A DNA stretch of 64,000 nucleotides from Sunxiuqinia indica (GTDB lineage Bacteria > Bacteroidota > Bacteroidia > Bacteroidales > Prolixibacteraceae), in assembly GCF_009847015.1 (NCBI RefSeq), contig NZ_WVEM01000011.1, positions 1 to 64,000 on the forward strand, read 5' to 3'. Below the pieces are notes generated by a model. It did no database searches. It worked only from the letters and a program-made list of their open reading frames with translations, and was not told the origin of the DNA. Position 1 is the first letter of the stretch, and every line of letters begins with the position of its first letter. Shown in pieces: positions 31,596-41,165 of the stretch. The translations under genes and the position numbers were made by a program.

Positions 31596-32969
31596 ATGGT
31601 GAAGAAAAAGAGAGATAGAATTCGGATTGAGGAGATGATTGAGGTGATTATGAAGGTCGGGCAGGGAGACCTTTCTGTTCAACTGGATTTGTCGGGAAAA
31701 GATGATCTCTTGGATTCACTTGCCATGGGGTTAAATATGATGATTGATGATTTAGGAAGCACTCACGCTGTTGAAGTTCAAAATGAAAAATTCAAACAGA
31801 TCAATACCGAACTGGAAAAGGCAATCGACAGGGCGCAGGAAAGCGAGCGGTTAAAGACTGCATTTCTGGCCAATATGAGTCATGAAATCCGAACACCACT
31901 CAATTCAATTCTTGGGTTCTCCGAATTGTTATCCCCTGATCTCGAAGAGGGACAATTCGAGGATTATAGCGAAATCATTAGGAATTCAGGAATTCAATTG
32001 CTTCAGATTATTGACGATATTCTTGATTTTTCAAAATTGGAATCAAATCAACTGCCCTTATTTTTCAGCCTTTGCAATATCAATAAGATTATGCAGGAGG
32101 TTTATATCACCCAAAAACAAAGCAAAAAGCTTCGCCAAAGTGATACGATTCAGTTAAAGGAGCCGCAAATTGAATTGTCAAATGATATTTATTTGAAAAC
32201 GGACCCAGTGCGCTTGAAGCAAATTCTGAATAACTTAATCAATAATGCCATAAAATTTACGAAAGAGGGATTTGTTGAATTTGGTTTTTCCATAAAAGCA
32301 GGATCAAGAGGCGAAATGATTGAGTTCTATGTAAAAGATACCGGGATTGGTATTTCTGATACGAAGCAGAAGGCCATTTTTGAACGGTTTATTCAGGTTG
32401 ACAGTTTTTCTATGAAAGAAGGTAACGGGCTGGGGCTGAGTATTTGCAAAGGATTAGTTGAATTGCTTGGTGGAGTTATTTGGGTTGAATCGATTGTGGA
32501 CGAAGGCAGTTGCTTTTACTTTACCTTACCTTTTTCGGATCAAGGTGAAATGGGGGTGACAAAACAGGTAGAGCAACATAACGGTAAATGGAGTCTTAGC
32601 GGAAGCAAAGTTTTTATAGCAGAAGACAATTTGGACTCATTAACTTACCTGGAAGAGGTTTTACTTATCGAGGGCGTGATTGTTAAGACAGCGCTGGATG
32701 GTCAGTCATTGCTAGAGCTATTGAAGGAGGATACTCCGGATTTGATTCTGCTTGATATTAATATGCCTGTTAAGAATGGTTATGAAACGATTGCCGAAAT
32801 TCGCAAAAGCGGATTGACCATGCCGGTTATCGCACAAACTGCTTATGCCATGCCCGAAGAAAGAAGTACGATTCTGGCTGCTGGCTGTACGGATTACATT
32901 TCGAAACCGATTCAGAGAACAAAATTATTATCGTTAATTCGTGAGGTGTTGAAGAAGGATTCCAAGTAG
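31596..32969 (+). CDS. Hybrid sensor histidine kinase/response regulator
   Basis: This 457-residue cytoplasmic hybrid kinase has no membrane segment. A HAMP-like region (about 13-60, GQGDLSVQLDLSGKDDLLDS) lies at the N-terminus. HisKA carries phospho-acceptor His96 (ANMSHEIRTPLNS). HATPase_c carries the N box (LINNAIKF, about 214-221), G1 DTGIGI (248-253) and G2 GLGLSI (278-283). A C-terminal receiver domain (about 338-454) carries Asp387 in LLDINMP. There is no sensor domain, so input must come from another protein, perhaps the STAS-like protein encoded 45 bp upstream. Output would pass by phosphotransfer to a regulator outside this window. Confidence 0.93.
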   Translation: MVKKKRDRIRIEEMIEVIMKVGQGDLSVQLDLSGKDDLLDSLAMGLNMMIDDLGSTHAVEVQNEKFKQINTELEKAIDRAQESERLKTAFLANMSHEIRTPLNSILGFSELLSPDLEEGQFEDYSEIIRNSGIQLLQIIDDILDFSKLESNQLPLFFSLCNINKIMQEVYITQKQSKKLRQSDTIQLKEPQIELSNDIYLKTDPVRLKQILNNLINNAIKFTKEGFVEFGFSIKAGSRGEMIEFYVKDTGIGISDTKQKAIFERFIQVDSFSMKEGNGLGLSICKGLVELLGGVIWVESIVDEGSCFYFTLPFSDQGEMGVTKQVEQHNGKWSLSGSKVFIAEDNLDSLTYLEEVLLIEGVIVKTALDGQSLLELLKEDTPDLILLDINMPVKNGYETIAEIRKSGLTMPVIAQTAYAMPEERSTILAAGCTDYISKPIQRTKLLSLIREVLKKDSK

Positions 32970-32978
32970 AAGTATCTT

Positions 32979-34637
32979 TCAGTAATCGGCTATCTTTTGC
33001 ACCTTTCCATTGATCACAACTCCTCCAATTTTCATTTCTTTTGCCGATTTCTGTGCATCTGCTGTCGTATGTGCAATTGGTTCTCCTTTGGTATTAAAAG
33101 ACGTGTTGATCAATGCCCTGACCTGATATTTTTCGCCGAGCAGATTGAGTAAATCCCAGAGGTAGGGATTCTGCTCCCGACCAAAAAGAGTTTGGATGCG
33201 GGCAGTTCCATCACGATGAACAGCACCTTCCAGTTCGGCTTGTTTCTCAGGCAGGATTGAAAAATCAAGGAGCATAAATTGACTGAGCTTATGGATGGTT
33301 GTTTGCCCGGTAAAATAGCGGGCATTTTTTTCCAACATCACGGGAGCAACCGGGCGATACCACTCGCGCTGCTTGTGTTGCATGCTTATTTTTTTAGCGA
33401 GACTTTTGTTGTTGGCCATGCACAGCATACTTCGGTTGCCTAGCGCACGAGGACCCGATTCGCCAAAGCCATTGCAGACTCCAATTACGTTTCCGGAGAT
33501 TAGTAATTGGGCAGCTTGCTCTAAATCATCGGTGTTGTATTGAAATTTATTTGTTGGCAAATTCCAATTGTTGAGGTACGCTGAATGCTGCTCCACCTGC
33601 CCATGTTTTTTCCACTCGACAAATGCTGCAGCACCCAATGCCAGCCCCGAATCCTCGCAGCAGGGCGGGATAAAAATCTGATCGAATAGTTTGGATTCAA
33701 TCAGTCGCGTGTTGGCCACAATGTTTAGCGCACAGCCGCCAGAGTAGTAAAGCGTTTTGCATCCGGTTTGCTGTCGGAGATTCTGAAAAATTAAAAGAGT
33801 TTCACGCACAAACAGTTCGTGAATGGTGGCGATGATATTTTGCAGAAACGGGTTTTTCTGGTCAAACGATTTCAATTCAATATTAAAATCCTCTTTTGCT
33901 TGTCGGAAGAAGACTGATTTTTTTGCCCAGATGTTTTGAAAGAAATCATGCTTTTTCAGCCATTCGGCTAACGCTGGCCGGAACGTTCCATAGCCGGCAA
34001 GCCCCATCATTTTACCGGGAACTGAATTCTGCTCATTCAGCTTTGCTCCAATTACGGAAAATACCAACGCATTGGCGTTGAACAGGGCTGTGAGGTGCTG
34101 ATAATCCCAATTGGCTGTAACTTTTTCAATCTCGTTGTCTCGAAAAAGCCAGGCTGAAAAATTGCTTTTGCTGGCACCTCCGTCGAAATGGACAAGCAGG
34201 CTGTTGTTTTTGAAATTGCCATAGAAAGGCAGGCAGGTAAAAACATGCGCCAGTTCGTGGTTCAGTGCCCAGGCTTTGACTTCTTTGCCAAACCACCAGC
34301 CGTTTCCTGCTTCCAGATCATTGGCCAGCGATTGATTTAATGGTGCTTCAAAGCGGGCGTTCCCTTGTGTTGTAATAAAACTTCTTCCAATAACGTTGTC
34401 AACAAATACGAGATCAAAGTCTTCAGCCAGTCGTTTCTTTTCTTTTAAAATGGAATAGAGGTGTTTGTGTAAATTGTTGTCCCGTTTTCTGCGAGTAATC
34501 CGTTCGAGTTGTAAAAAGTCGCGAACCTGCCCGTTTTGCATGATCGCCAGATTGTGGTCGTGTACATAAAGCGGATATTCATAGTCATCACGATCCTGAA
34601 TTCCATAAATTGCCAAAGTTGGTTTTTGAGGATCCAT
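32979..34637 (-). CDS. Carbamoyltransferase, NodU/TobZ family
   Basis: A 552-residue enzyme that should use carbamoyl phosphate (and ATP) to carbamoylate a hydroxyl of a sugar or other metabolite. The N-terminal Kae1-like domain contains NHELAHVFTCLPFYG and LVHFDGGASKSNFSAW; the middle has KMMGLAGYG and YYSGGCALNIVANTR. The C-terminal YrdC-like domain has GESGPRALGNRSML, KHREW-like QREWYRPVAPVML and INTSFNTKGEPI. Its start overlaps the DUF6427 stop by one base (ATGA-type), so the two are translationally coupled. The substrate is unknown; the nearby NodB-type gene makes a surface glycan plausible. Confidence 0.92.
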   Translation of the reverse strand: MDPQKPTLAIYGIQDRDDYEYPLYVHDHNLAIMQNGQVRDFLQLERITRRKRDNNLHKHLYSILKEKKRLAEDFDLVFVDNVIGRSFITTQGNARFEAPLNQSLANDLEAGNGWWFGKEVKAWALNHELAHVFTCLPFYGNFKNNSLLVHFDGGASKSNFSAWLFRDNEIEKVTANWDYQHLTALFNANALVFSVIGAKLNEQNSVPGKMMGLAGYGTFRPALAEWLKKHDFFQNIWAKKSVFFRQAKEDFNIELKSFDQKNPFLQNIIATIHELFVRETLLIFQNLRQQTGCKTLYYSGGCALNIVANTRLIESKLFDQIFIPPCCEDSGLALGAAAFVEWKKHGQVEQHSAYLNNWNLPTNKFQYNTDDLEQAAQLLISGNVIGVCNGFGESGPRALGNRSMLCMANNKSLAKKISMQHKQREWYRPVAPVMLEKNARYFTGQTTIHKLSQFMLLDFSILPEKQAELEGAVHRDGTARIQTLFGREQNPYLWDLLNLLGEKYQVRALINTSFNTKGEPIAHTTADAQKSAKEMKIGGVVINGKVQKIADY

Positions 34638-35620
34638 CAGGTAAACTGCATGTAAATTGTCAAGGCAAGAAAAAGGTACATAATTAGGTTACTCCAGAAT
34701 CTCTTCTTCATGAAGATGAGGTAATTCGAGATCAGAAATGTGAGCGGGAGTGCCATGATGATCAGAATTTCTTGAGAAACCGCAGGTACAGCAATAAGCA
34801 AAACGAATGACACCAGAAAAATTAAAAAGAAAACCTGAAAGTACTTACGCGTGCTGATTTTCTTTTCATCGTATTGGTTTAGTAGAAATACGCTCGAAAT
34901 TAAGGTGATTAGGATTAAAAATCCAAGGTAAATCTGAAGCGGTAAGTTTTGTCTCAAAAAGTAATTTTCGGTGTACAAATTTTTTGAGATGGTTGCGTTG
35001 AAAACGTGAATCTGATCGGTGAGGAAATAGTATGACCAGGCAAATAGCCAGGGAACCATGAGCCCCAAAATGGGCAGGACAAAATTTCGCCATTTAGGGC
35101 TGCTTTTAATTAGCAGAAAACCCAGCCAGATAATGGGAAAGAAAAAAATAAGATTGAAGTAGAACAAACTTCCCACGCTGATAAAGAACCCGGCTTCAAA
35201 AGCTTGCGCGTAAAACGTTTCTTTTTTGTATGATTGAAAGATACGGTCGACGCATAAGACTATAAACAGCAAGGCAAAATAAACCGGATGAAGAGCATGC
35301 AATGAAATCAGACCACTAACAATTAAAACAAATATGTTGGAAGGCAGAAAGGTGCGGACCCGAATAAAGGCATAGGTCGTATTTAAGCGAAGGATCAGAA
35401 ACGAAAGTGTAATGACGAAAAAGATGGCAAGTAGGTTGCTAATCAATGGCGATTTCGACAGCCAGTGATGCACCAGTTGGTAAAGAAACATATCGCTTTC
35501 GCCCTCAAAAAAAGGGAAATACTCCGGATGAATATACGAACGAAACCATAAAACCAATACAAGTACCGGAATGAGTATAAAGTGATAGGCCTGGTTGGTT
35601 TTGAGTATTCGAAGTATCAT
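34637..35620 (-). CDS. DUF6427 family membrane protein
   Basis: A 327-residue integral membrane protein with about nine or ten hydrophobic helices over its whole length. It begins with a short cytoplasmic end and a helix (ILRILKTNQAYHFILIPVLV), followed by WFRSYIHPEYFPFFEGESDM. The pattern matches DUF6427, a Bacteroidota-specific family of unknown function often near purD and deacetylase genes. It ends on the start codon of the carbamoyltransferase and lies 32 bp after purD. I cannot assign a role beyond the membrane location. Confidence 0.82.
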   Translation of the reverse strand: MILRILKTNQAYHFILIPVLVLVLWFRSYIHPEYFPFFEGESDMFLYQLVHHWLSKSPLISNLLAIFFVITLSFLILRLNTTYAFIRVRTFLPSNIFVLIVSGLISLHALHPVYFALLFIVLCVDRIFQSYKKETFYAQAFEAGFFISVGSLFYFNLIFFFPIIWLGFLLIKSSPKWRNFVLPILGLMVPWLFAWSYYFLTDQIHVFNATISKNLYTENYFLRQNLPLQIYLGFLILITLISSVFLLNQYDEKKISTRKYFQVFFLIFLVSFVLLIAVPAVSQEILIIMALPLTFLISNYLIFMKKRFWSNLIMYLFLALTIYMQFT

Positions 35621-35652
35621 CGTTTTTATCTTAAATAGCCTTTGTTATGATC

Positions 35653-36924
35653 TTATAGATCGAACCCGAGGTCCTTTCGGAAGTAACGCCCGTCAAATTC
35701 AATTTTTTCAGCATTCGCATACGATTGTTTCAGGGCTTCTTTCATCGATGAACCATATGAACTGATGGCAATAACGCGTCCTCCGGCAGTTACCACCTTG
35801 TTCGATTCTTGCTTGGTTCCGGCGTGGAACAAGATGCTGTTTTCAACTTTGTCGAATCCAGTCATGGTTTTTCCGTTTTCGTATGTGCCCGGATATCCGC
35901 CAGAAACCAACATGACTGTTACAGCCGTGCGCTCATCAATTTCGATGGATTGTTCGGACATGGTGCCGTTGGCTGCTGCTTCAAGCAGGTCGACAAAGTC
36001 TGATTTGATTCGTAGCATTACGGCCTCGGTTTCCGGATCACCCATGCGAACGTTGTATTCAATGACGTACGGGTCACCATCAACGTCAATCAACCCAAAA
36101 AAGATGAATCCGTTATATGGGATATCATCTTTTTGCAAGCCGTCAACGGTTGGTTTGATGATGCGGTCTTCAATTTTTTTCATGTATTCGGCATTGGCAA
36201 ATGGAACGGGACTTATTGCTCCCATACCACCGGTATTTAGTCCGGTATCGCCTTCGCCAATTCGTTTGTAGTCTTTGGCTTCGGGAAGAATTTTGTAATC
36301 TTTCCCGTCGGTAATGGCAAAAACAGACAATTCCACACCCGACAAGAATTCTTCGATTACCACTTTGCTGCTTGCTTCACCAAATTGGCCATCAAGCATA
36401 ATTTTTAACGAGGCTTCGGCTTCTTCCAAATCTTCAATAATCAGCACTCCTTTTCCGGCAGCTAGTCCATCCGCTTTTAAAACGTACGGTGCTTTCATGG
36501 TTTTCAGGAATTCAATTCCTTCGCCAAGTGTTTCGGGGGTTACTGTTTTATATTTTGCAGTTGGAATGTTATGACGATCCATAAAGTCTTTCGCAAAATC
36601 TTTCGATCCTTCGAGAGTTGCACCTTCTTTTTGAGGACCAACAACTTTTACGTCTTTCAGTTCTTCGTCGTCCAAAAAGAAATCGTGCAAGCCATCAACC
36701 AAAGGGACTTCCGGGCCAACCACCACGAGGTTGATCGATTTTTCAAGAACCACTTTTTTCAGTCCTTCAAAATCAGAAACGCTTACAGCAATGTTTTCAC
36801 CGACATCGGCAGTTCCGGCGTTGCCAGGCGCAATAAACAGCTTGTCAACTTTTTCTGATTGCTTAATTTTCCACGCCATCGCGTGTTCTCTTCCTCCTGA
36901 TCCAACAAGTAAAATATTCAACAT
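35653..36924 (-). CDS. purD: Phosphoribosylamine-glycine ligase (GARS)
   Basis: This 423-residue ATP-grasp enzyme joins phosphoribosylamine and glycine in purine synthesis, the second step of the pathway. The N-terminal domain starts NILLVGSGGREHAMAWKI. Further motifs are VVGPEVPLVDG, FMDRHNIPTAKY, the ATP-grasp lysine stretch PYVLKADGLAAGKGV, the NTGGMGAISPVPF loop and EYNVRMGDPETEAVM (metal site). Full length with standard order. It is the third gene of the packed minus-strand cluster, 23 bp after the NodB-type gene; no other purine gene is nearby. Confidence 0.97.
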   Translation of the reverse strand: MLNILLVGSGGREHAMAWKIKQSEKVDKLFIAPGNAGTADVGENIAVSVSDFEGLKKVVLEKSINLVVVGPEVPLVDGLHDFFLDDEELKDVKVVGPQKEGATLEGSKDFAKDFMDRHNIPTAKYKTVTPETLGEGIEFLKTMKAPYVLKADGLAAGKGVLIIEDLEEAEASLKIMLDGQFGEASSKVVIEEFLSGVELSVFAITDGKDYKILPEAKDYKRIGEGDTGLNTGGMGAISPVPFANAEYMKKIEDRIIKPTVDGLQKDDIPYNGFIFFGLIDVDGDPYVIEYNVRMGDPETEAVMLRIKSDFVDLLEAAANGTMSEQSIEIDERTAVTVMLVSGGYPGTYENGKTMTGFDKVENSILFHAGTKQESNKVVTAGGRVIAISSYGSSMKEALKQSYANAEKIEFDGRYFRKDLGFDL

Positions 36925-36947
36925 GATCTTAAAAATTTGTCTGTTTG

Positions 36948-37598
36948 TTAGCTTGCTACTTTTGCCTCTTTTGTCTCGGGTAGCAAGGCAAATTGATATC
37001 CTTCTTCTTTCAGTTTTTCTATAACAATCGGCAGGGCCACTTTTAAATTTTTTTCTGCCTTTAGCGAATCGTGAAAAATAATAATTGACCCCGGACGTAC
37101 AAAGTTCAACACATTGTCAATCACTTTTGGGGGGCTGCTTTTTGCATCATAATCACGACTGATTATGTCCCACATGACCATTTGGTAGCTTTTAATCACT
37201 TTCTGGTATTGCGACTTTCGCAACCAGCCATGCGGTGGTCGCATCAGTTTCGAATCGATATAGGATGCTGCTTTTTCAATATTTTCAAAATAAACTTCGT
37301 CCGTATTTTTCAATCCCTGCAAATGGTTGAATGTATGGTTTCCGACCTGATGACCGGCATCAATCACTTGCTGAAAAATCTCCTGATTCTGTTTTACATT
37401 CTCACCTACACAGAAAAAACAGGCTTTTATATTTTCTTCTTTCAGTAATTTCAGAACCCAAGGTGTTACTTCCGGAATGGGGCCATCATCAAAGGTGAGA
37501 ACCACCCTTTTCTGGTTTCCCGGCAAACGCCAAAGCGCTTTTGGGAAATAGCGTGTCACTATTTTCGGAAGTTGTATTCTCGGATCAAATCGAAACAT
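36948..37598 (-). CDS. Polysaccharide deacetylase (NodB domain)
   Basis: A 216-residue carbohydrate esterase family 4 protein. The metal-binding motif starts with LTFDDGP (Asp37, Asp38) and continues with GNHTFNH (His88, His92). Later motifs are MRPPHGW and MVMWDIISRDYD. These match NodB-like N-deacetylases acting on chitin oligomers, peptidoglycan or surface glycans. No signal peptide is apparent, though residues 1-30 are basic. Its ATG overlaps the stop of the DUF2723 gene (TAATG), so the two are coupled. Confidence 0.9.
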   Translation of the reverse strand: MFRFDPRIQLPKIVTRYFPKALWRLPGNQKRVVLTFDDGPIPEVTPWVLKLLKEENIKACFFCVGENVKQNQEIFQQVIDAGHQVGNHTFNHLQGLKNTDEVYFENIEKAASYIDSKLMRPPHGWLRKSQYQKVIKSYQMVMWDIISRDYDAKSSPPKVIDNVLNFVRPGSIIIFHDSLKAEKNLKVALPIVIEKLKEEGYQFALLPETKEAKVAS

Positions 37599-40500
37599 TA
37601 GTTTAATGTGCTGTACGATTGATAATAACTGTTAAAACTATCTGATATTTCTTTTGAAAAATCATCCAGTTTATATTTGCTCGCCGTTACGCCCATTTCG
37701 CGCATAAAGTACATCAACCGTTGCACTTCTTCGTCAACTGAAACAATGTACTTGTAGTTCAGTGACAAGTAATAGTCCATCTCTTCTTTGTACGAATTGA
37801 AAATGTCACGCATGACTTCTTGTCCTTTCTCCAGTGCTCCGGCAGCCATATAATTCTCGGCTAGTTTCAACGAAAAATAGTTGTAAGGAACAACTTCACT
37901 TGGGATTAGCTCCATGCTTCTGTTCAGTACATTAATCGCCGAATCTGTTTTGTTTTCTTCAATCAGGCTTTCCGCCAGGCGGTTGAAGTTGTTTCGGATG
38001 TTCATCATCATGCGCTGGTTATTCTCGTCGATGTATACATCCGGATCATTCATATTTCCCCATTTGAAATCCTTCATCATGTGTTCATACATCTTGTCGG
38101 TATTCACACGGCCAAAATAGATACCGTCTTGTTTTGACTTGACGGGCGTAAAACGATAAGCCAAACCGTCCAACCGGAAATAGTCTTGCAGGCCAAGGTA
38201 TTTGTCTCGCCCAACAGTAATGGCATAGTAAATCGGGCGTTTCCATTCCGAGTTGGCAATCATATCCAGTACCATCAACTCATCTTTGGTGATGTAGTTT
38301 TTATTTTCAAAATTGAAGAAGATGGTATCTTCAATCATGTCATATTCTGATTCCGGAACCACTCCGTTTTTAATTACGGCTTCCTTATCAACCTTCAGGA
38401 ATAACCTTTTTGAAGGAATATATGAAGCATTGTCTGCTTGTGAAAGCTTGGTTTTTGGGTTGTCGTCTTTTACAAAGTCGAGTGCTTTTTTCAGTTCCAC
38501 AGCCCCTTTTATGCGAGGATCATTCATCAGATATACAACATCGCGATTTCCTTGTACATACTGATCTTCGGTAAACGTAATCGGCAGCGGTTCTGACTCA
38601 TAAGCTTTACGACGCATTTGATCAATGTACCAATCGGTTTGCAGGTAGCTGAGGTTGCAAACACGCAGATCGGTTCTTACACCTTCTACTTCCTGGTTGT
38701 ACCAAAGGGGGAAGGTGTCGTTGTCTCCATTGGTGAAAATGATCCCATTCTCCTCGCAACTGTTCAGGTAATTGGCACCAAAGTCACGAGCCGTATAACG
38801 CCCTGAGCGATCATGATCATCCCAGTTTTCGCTGGCCATAACTCCGGGAACTAATACCAGGCTAATCGCTGAAACAGCTATGGCGCTTACGGTTTCGGGC
38901 ATCCATTTTTTCAGTGTCTCGGAGAGTGCGATCACCCCCAGTCCAATCCAAATGGCAAAGGCGTAAAACGAACCGGCGTAGGCATAGTCCCGTTCGCGCG
39001 GTTGATGTGGGTATTGATTCAGGTAAACCACAATAGCCAAGCCCGTCATTAGAAATAGGAGCGAGACCACCCACATGTCTTTTTTATTCCGCTGGTAATG
39101 AAAAAATACACCGATTAATCCAAGCAGCAATGGAAGAAAAAAGTAGGTATTTCGAGCCTTATTATTAGCGTATTTGGCAGGTAGGTTTGTTTGGTCACCC
39201 AAGCGTATGGAATCGATAAAGTCGATTCCACTAAGCCAGTTCCCATTTACGATGTCTCCGTGTCCTTGAATATCATTTTGTCGTCCTGCAAAATTCCACA
39301 TAAAGTAGCGCAGGTACATGTGAACTACCTGATATCGCACAAAGAATCGTAGGTTTTCACCAAACGTTGGCAGTTTGATGGTTTCGCTTTCCCCCTGTCG
39401 GTTGGTAATCTGAACGGTCTTTCCTTCTATCCCGGCCCAGCTTTTATAATCCGCAATATGTTGGGATTGACTGCTGTACATGCGTGGGAAAAAGGTGGTA
39501 AAGCGAGAGTCGTATTGTGGTTTTTGGCGAATGTCAGATATTACGTATTTGCCATCTTTCTGTATGTAGTATGGTTTGGTGTCAACATATGGATTTTGAG
39601 GATTGAGTGGTGTATTATAATACTGACCGGTAACCAACGGACGATCTCCGTATTGCTCACGGTTCAAATAGCCCAACATGGAGAATACGTCGTCGGGGCT
39701 GTTTTGATCCATCGGTGTGTTGGCTGATGAACGAATAACAATCATCGCAAAAGAGGAATAGCCAATGACAATAACGGTAAAAGCTACCAACACGGTATTC
39801 CAAAGCACGAGGTTCTTTTTGGTTGTGTAATGAATTCCGTAGACAATCAGTCCAATAAACAAGATAGCATAAATAATAGTTCCGGTGTTGAAAGGAAGCC
39901 CAAAGCCATTGACAAACATTAATTCAAACCAGGTTGCAATTGTGATAACTCCCGGGATAATACCGTACATGATCACGCCCAGGATAATTAATGAAATTGC
40001 CAGACTTGCAATAATTCCATTGCGGGTGGCTTTATATTTTTTGAAATAATAAACGAAAACGATTGCGGGAATTGCAAGAAGGTTTAGCAAGTGAACCCCA
40101 ATAGAAATACCCATGAGGTATGCGATAAGAATAATCCAGCGATTGGCCTGTGGTTGATCGGCTACATTTTCCCATTTCAGGATGGCCCAAAAAACGATGG
40201 CGGTAATTAGCGAGGACGATGCATAAACTTCGCCTTCGGCCGCCGAAAACCAAAAGGTGTCGGAGAATGCGTAGGCTAGAGCACCCACTACACCGCTACC
40301 AATAATGCCAATTGCCTGCCCCATGCTGAATTCGTTTTCTGCATTGACCAGCTTTTGTGCCAGGTGGGTGATGGTCCAATATAGAAACAGGATGGTAAAC
40401 GCACTAGCCAAAGCCGAAAGTGCATTAATCATCATCGCAGCATTTGAGGAGTCAGCAAAGAGGGTGAAAAACCGTCCCAAAATCATGAAGAAAGGTGCAC

Positions 40501-40657
40501 CGGGCGGGTGGCCAACTTCCAGTTTGTACGAAGTGGTAATAAATTCACCGCAATCCCAGAAACTGGTAGTGGGTTCAATCGTCATTAAATAAACAATGGC
40601 TGCCACGATAAATACCAGCCATCCTGTAACCGTGTTAATGAACTTGTAGTTTTTCAT
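37598..40657 (-). CDS. DUF2723 membrane protein with C-terminal repeats
   Basis: A 1019-residue Bacteroidota membrane protein. The N-terminal half has about ten to twelve membrane helices and the signature SFWDCGEFITTSYKLEVGHP then PGAPFFMILGRFFTLFA, placing it in DUF2723 (GT-C-like, related to TMEM260/protein O-mannosyltransferases). The C-terminal ~400 residues are soluble with tetratricopeptide-like helices (AINVLNRSMELIPSEVVPYN, YFSLKLAENYMAAGALEKG). By family likeness it may be a lipid-linked sugar transferase acting on exported proteins (inference). It is the first gene of the cluster ending with the carbamoyltransferase. Confidence 0.87.
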   Translation of the reverse strand: MKNYKFINTVTGWLVFIVAAIVYLMTIEPTTSFWDCGEFITTSYKLEVGHPPGAPFFMILGRFFTLFADSSNAAMMINALSALASAFTILFLYWTITHLAQKLVNAENEFSMGQAIGIIGSGVVGALAYAFSDTFWFSAAEGEVYASSSLITAIVFWAILKWENVADQPQANRWIILIAYLMGISIGVHLLNLLAIPAIVFVYYFKKYKATRNGIIASLAISLIILGVIMYGIIPGVITIATWFELMFVNGFGLPFNTGTIIYAILFIGLIVYGIHYTTKKNLVLWNTVLVAFTVIVIGYSSFAMIVIRSSANTPMDQNSPDDVFSMLGYLNREQYGDRPLVTGQYYNTPLNPQNPYVDTKPYYIQKDGKYVISDIRQKPQYDSRFTTFFPRMYSSQSQHIADYKSWAGIEGKTVQITNRQGESETIKLPTFGENLRFFVRYQVVHMYLRYFMWNFAGRQNDIQGHGDIVNGNWLSGIDFIDSIRLGDQTNLPAKYANNKARNTYFFLPLLLGLIGVFFHYQRNKKDMWVVSLLFLMTGLAIVVYLNQYPHQPRERDYAYAGSFYAFAIWIGLGVIALSETLKKWMPETVSAIAVSAISLVLVPGVMASENWDDHDRSGRYTARDFGANYLNSCEENGIIFTNGDNDTFPLWYNQEVEGVRTDLRVCNLSYLQTDWYIDQMRRKAYESEPLPITFTEDQYVQGNRDVVYLMNDPRIKGAVELKKALDFVKDDNPKTKLSQADNASYIPSKRLFLKVDKEAVIKNGVVPESEYDMIEDTIFFNFENKNYITKDELMVLDMIANSEWKRPIYYAITVGRDKYLGLQDYFRLDGLAYRFTPVKSKQDGIYFGRVNTDKMYEHMMKDFKWGNMNDPDVYIDENNQRMMMNIRNNFNRLAESLIEENKTDSAINVLNRSMELIPSEVVPYNYFSLKLAENYMAAGALEKGQEVMRDIFNSYKEEMDYYLSLNYKYIVSVDEEVQRLMYFMREMGVTASKYKLDDFSKEISDSFNSYYQSYSTLN

Positions 40658-40918
40658 TCTTCAATAGTTGCTTTGGTGTGCCAAAACGTTTGCAAGTTGT
40701 TAATATTCAGCCACTCATTTTGCTTCAATTAAGTCGGTGCAATATCGCTTTGCTCACTTTGAAATTCATGAAATTTTTATGTTTGCGAAGATAGTACAAT
40801 CTTTGAAATCAGACTAATTCGAAAAAGAAATTAAACGTTTTTAACAGGATCTGCAATTCAGCCTATTGGCGTATTTGTTTGTGAATTTTAGAAGCAGAAT
40901 ACTTACTTTTACGTTGAA

Positions 40919-41155
40919 ATGGAAATTAAAGTATTAGGCTCAGGATGTGTGAAATGCAGGGGATTGGATCATCGGGTACGAAAAGCCGTTGCCGAATTGA
41001 GCTTGAATGCCCGGGTTGAAAAGATAGAAAATCTGACTGAAATAATGCATTTTGGAGTCACACGAACTCCTGCGTTGGTGGTCGACAACAAGGTTGTGAT
41101 GAGCGGCCAACTTCCAACGTATAGCCAACTGAAGGAGCTTTTGCTGAATCTGTAA
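40919..41155 (+). CDS. Thioredoxin-like redox-active small protein (ArsE-like)
   Basis: A 78-residue glutaredoxin/thioredoxin-fold protein of the MTH895/TM0996 type. The redox pair is Cys10-Cys13 (GCVKC) near the start, and the conserved cis-proline region is TRTPALVVDN. It starts the three-gene group that continues with ArsF- and ArsG-like genes (10-bp gap to the next). In Shewanella, arsEFG has been linked to aromatic arsenical efflux. Here it probably shuttles electrons to or from the membrane protein (inference). Confidence 0.85.
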   Translation: MEIKVLGSGCVKCRGLDHRVRKAVAELSLNARVEKIENLTEIMHFGVTRTPALVVDNKVVMSGQLPTYSQLKELLLNL

Positions 41156-41165
41156 AAAGAGTGAT

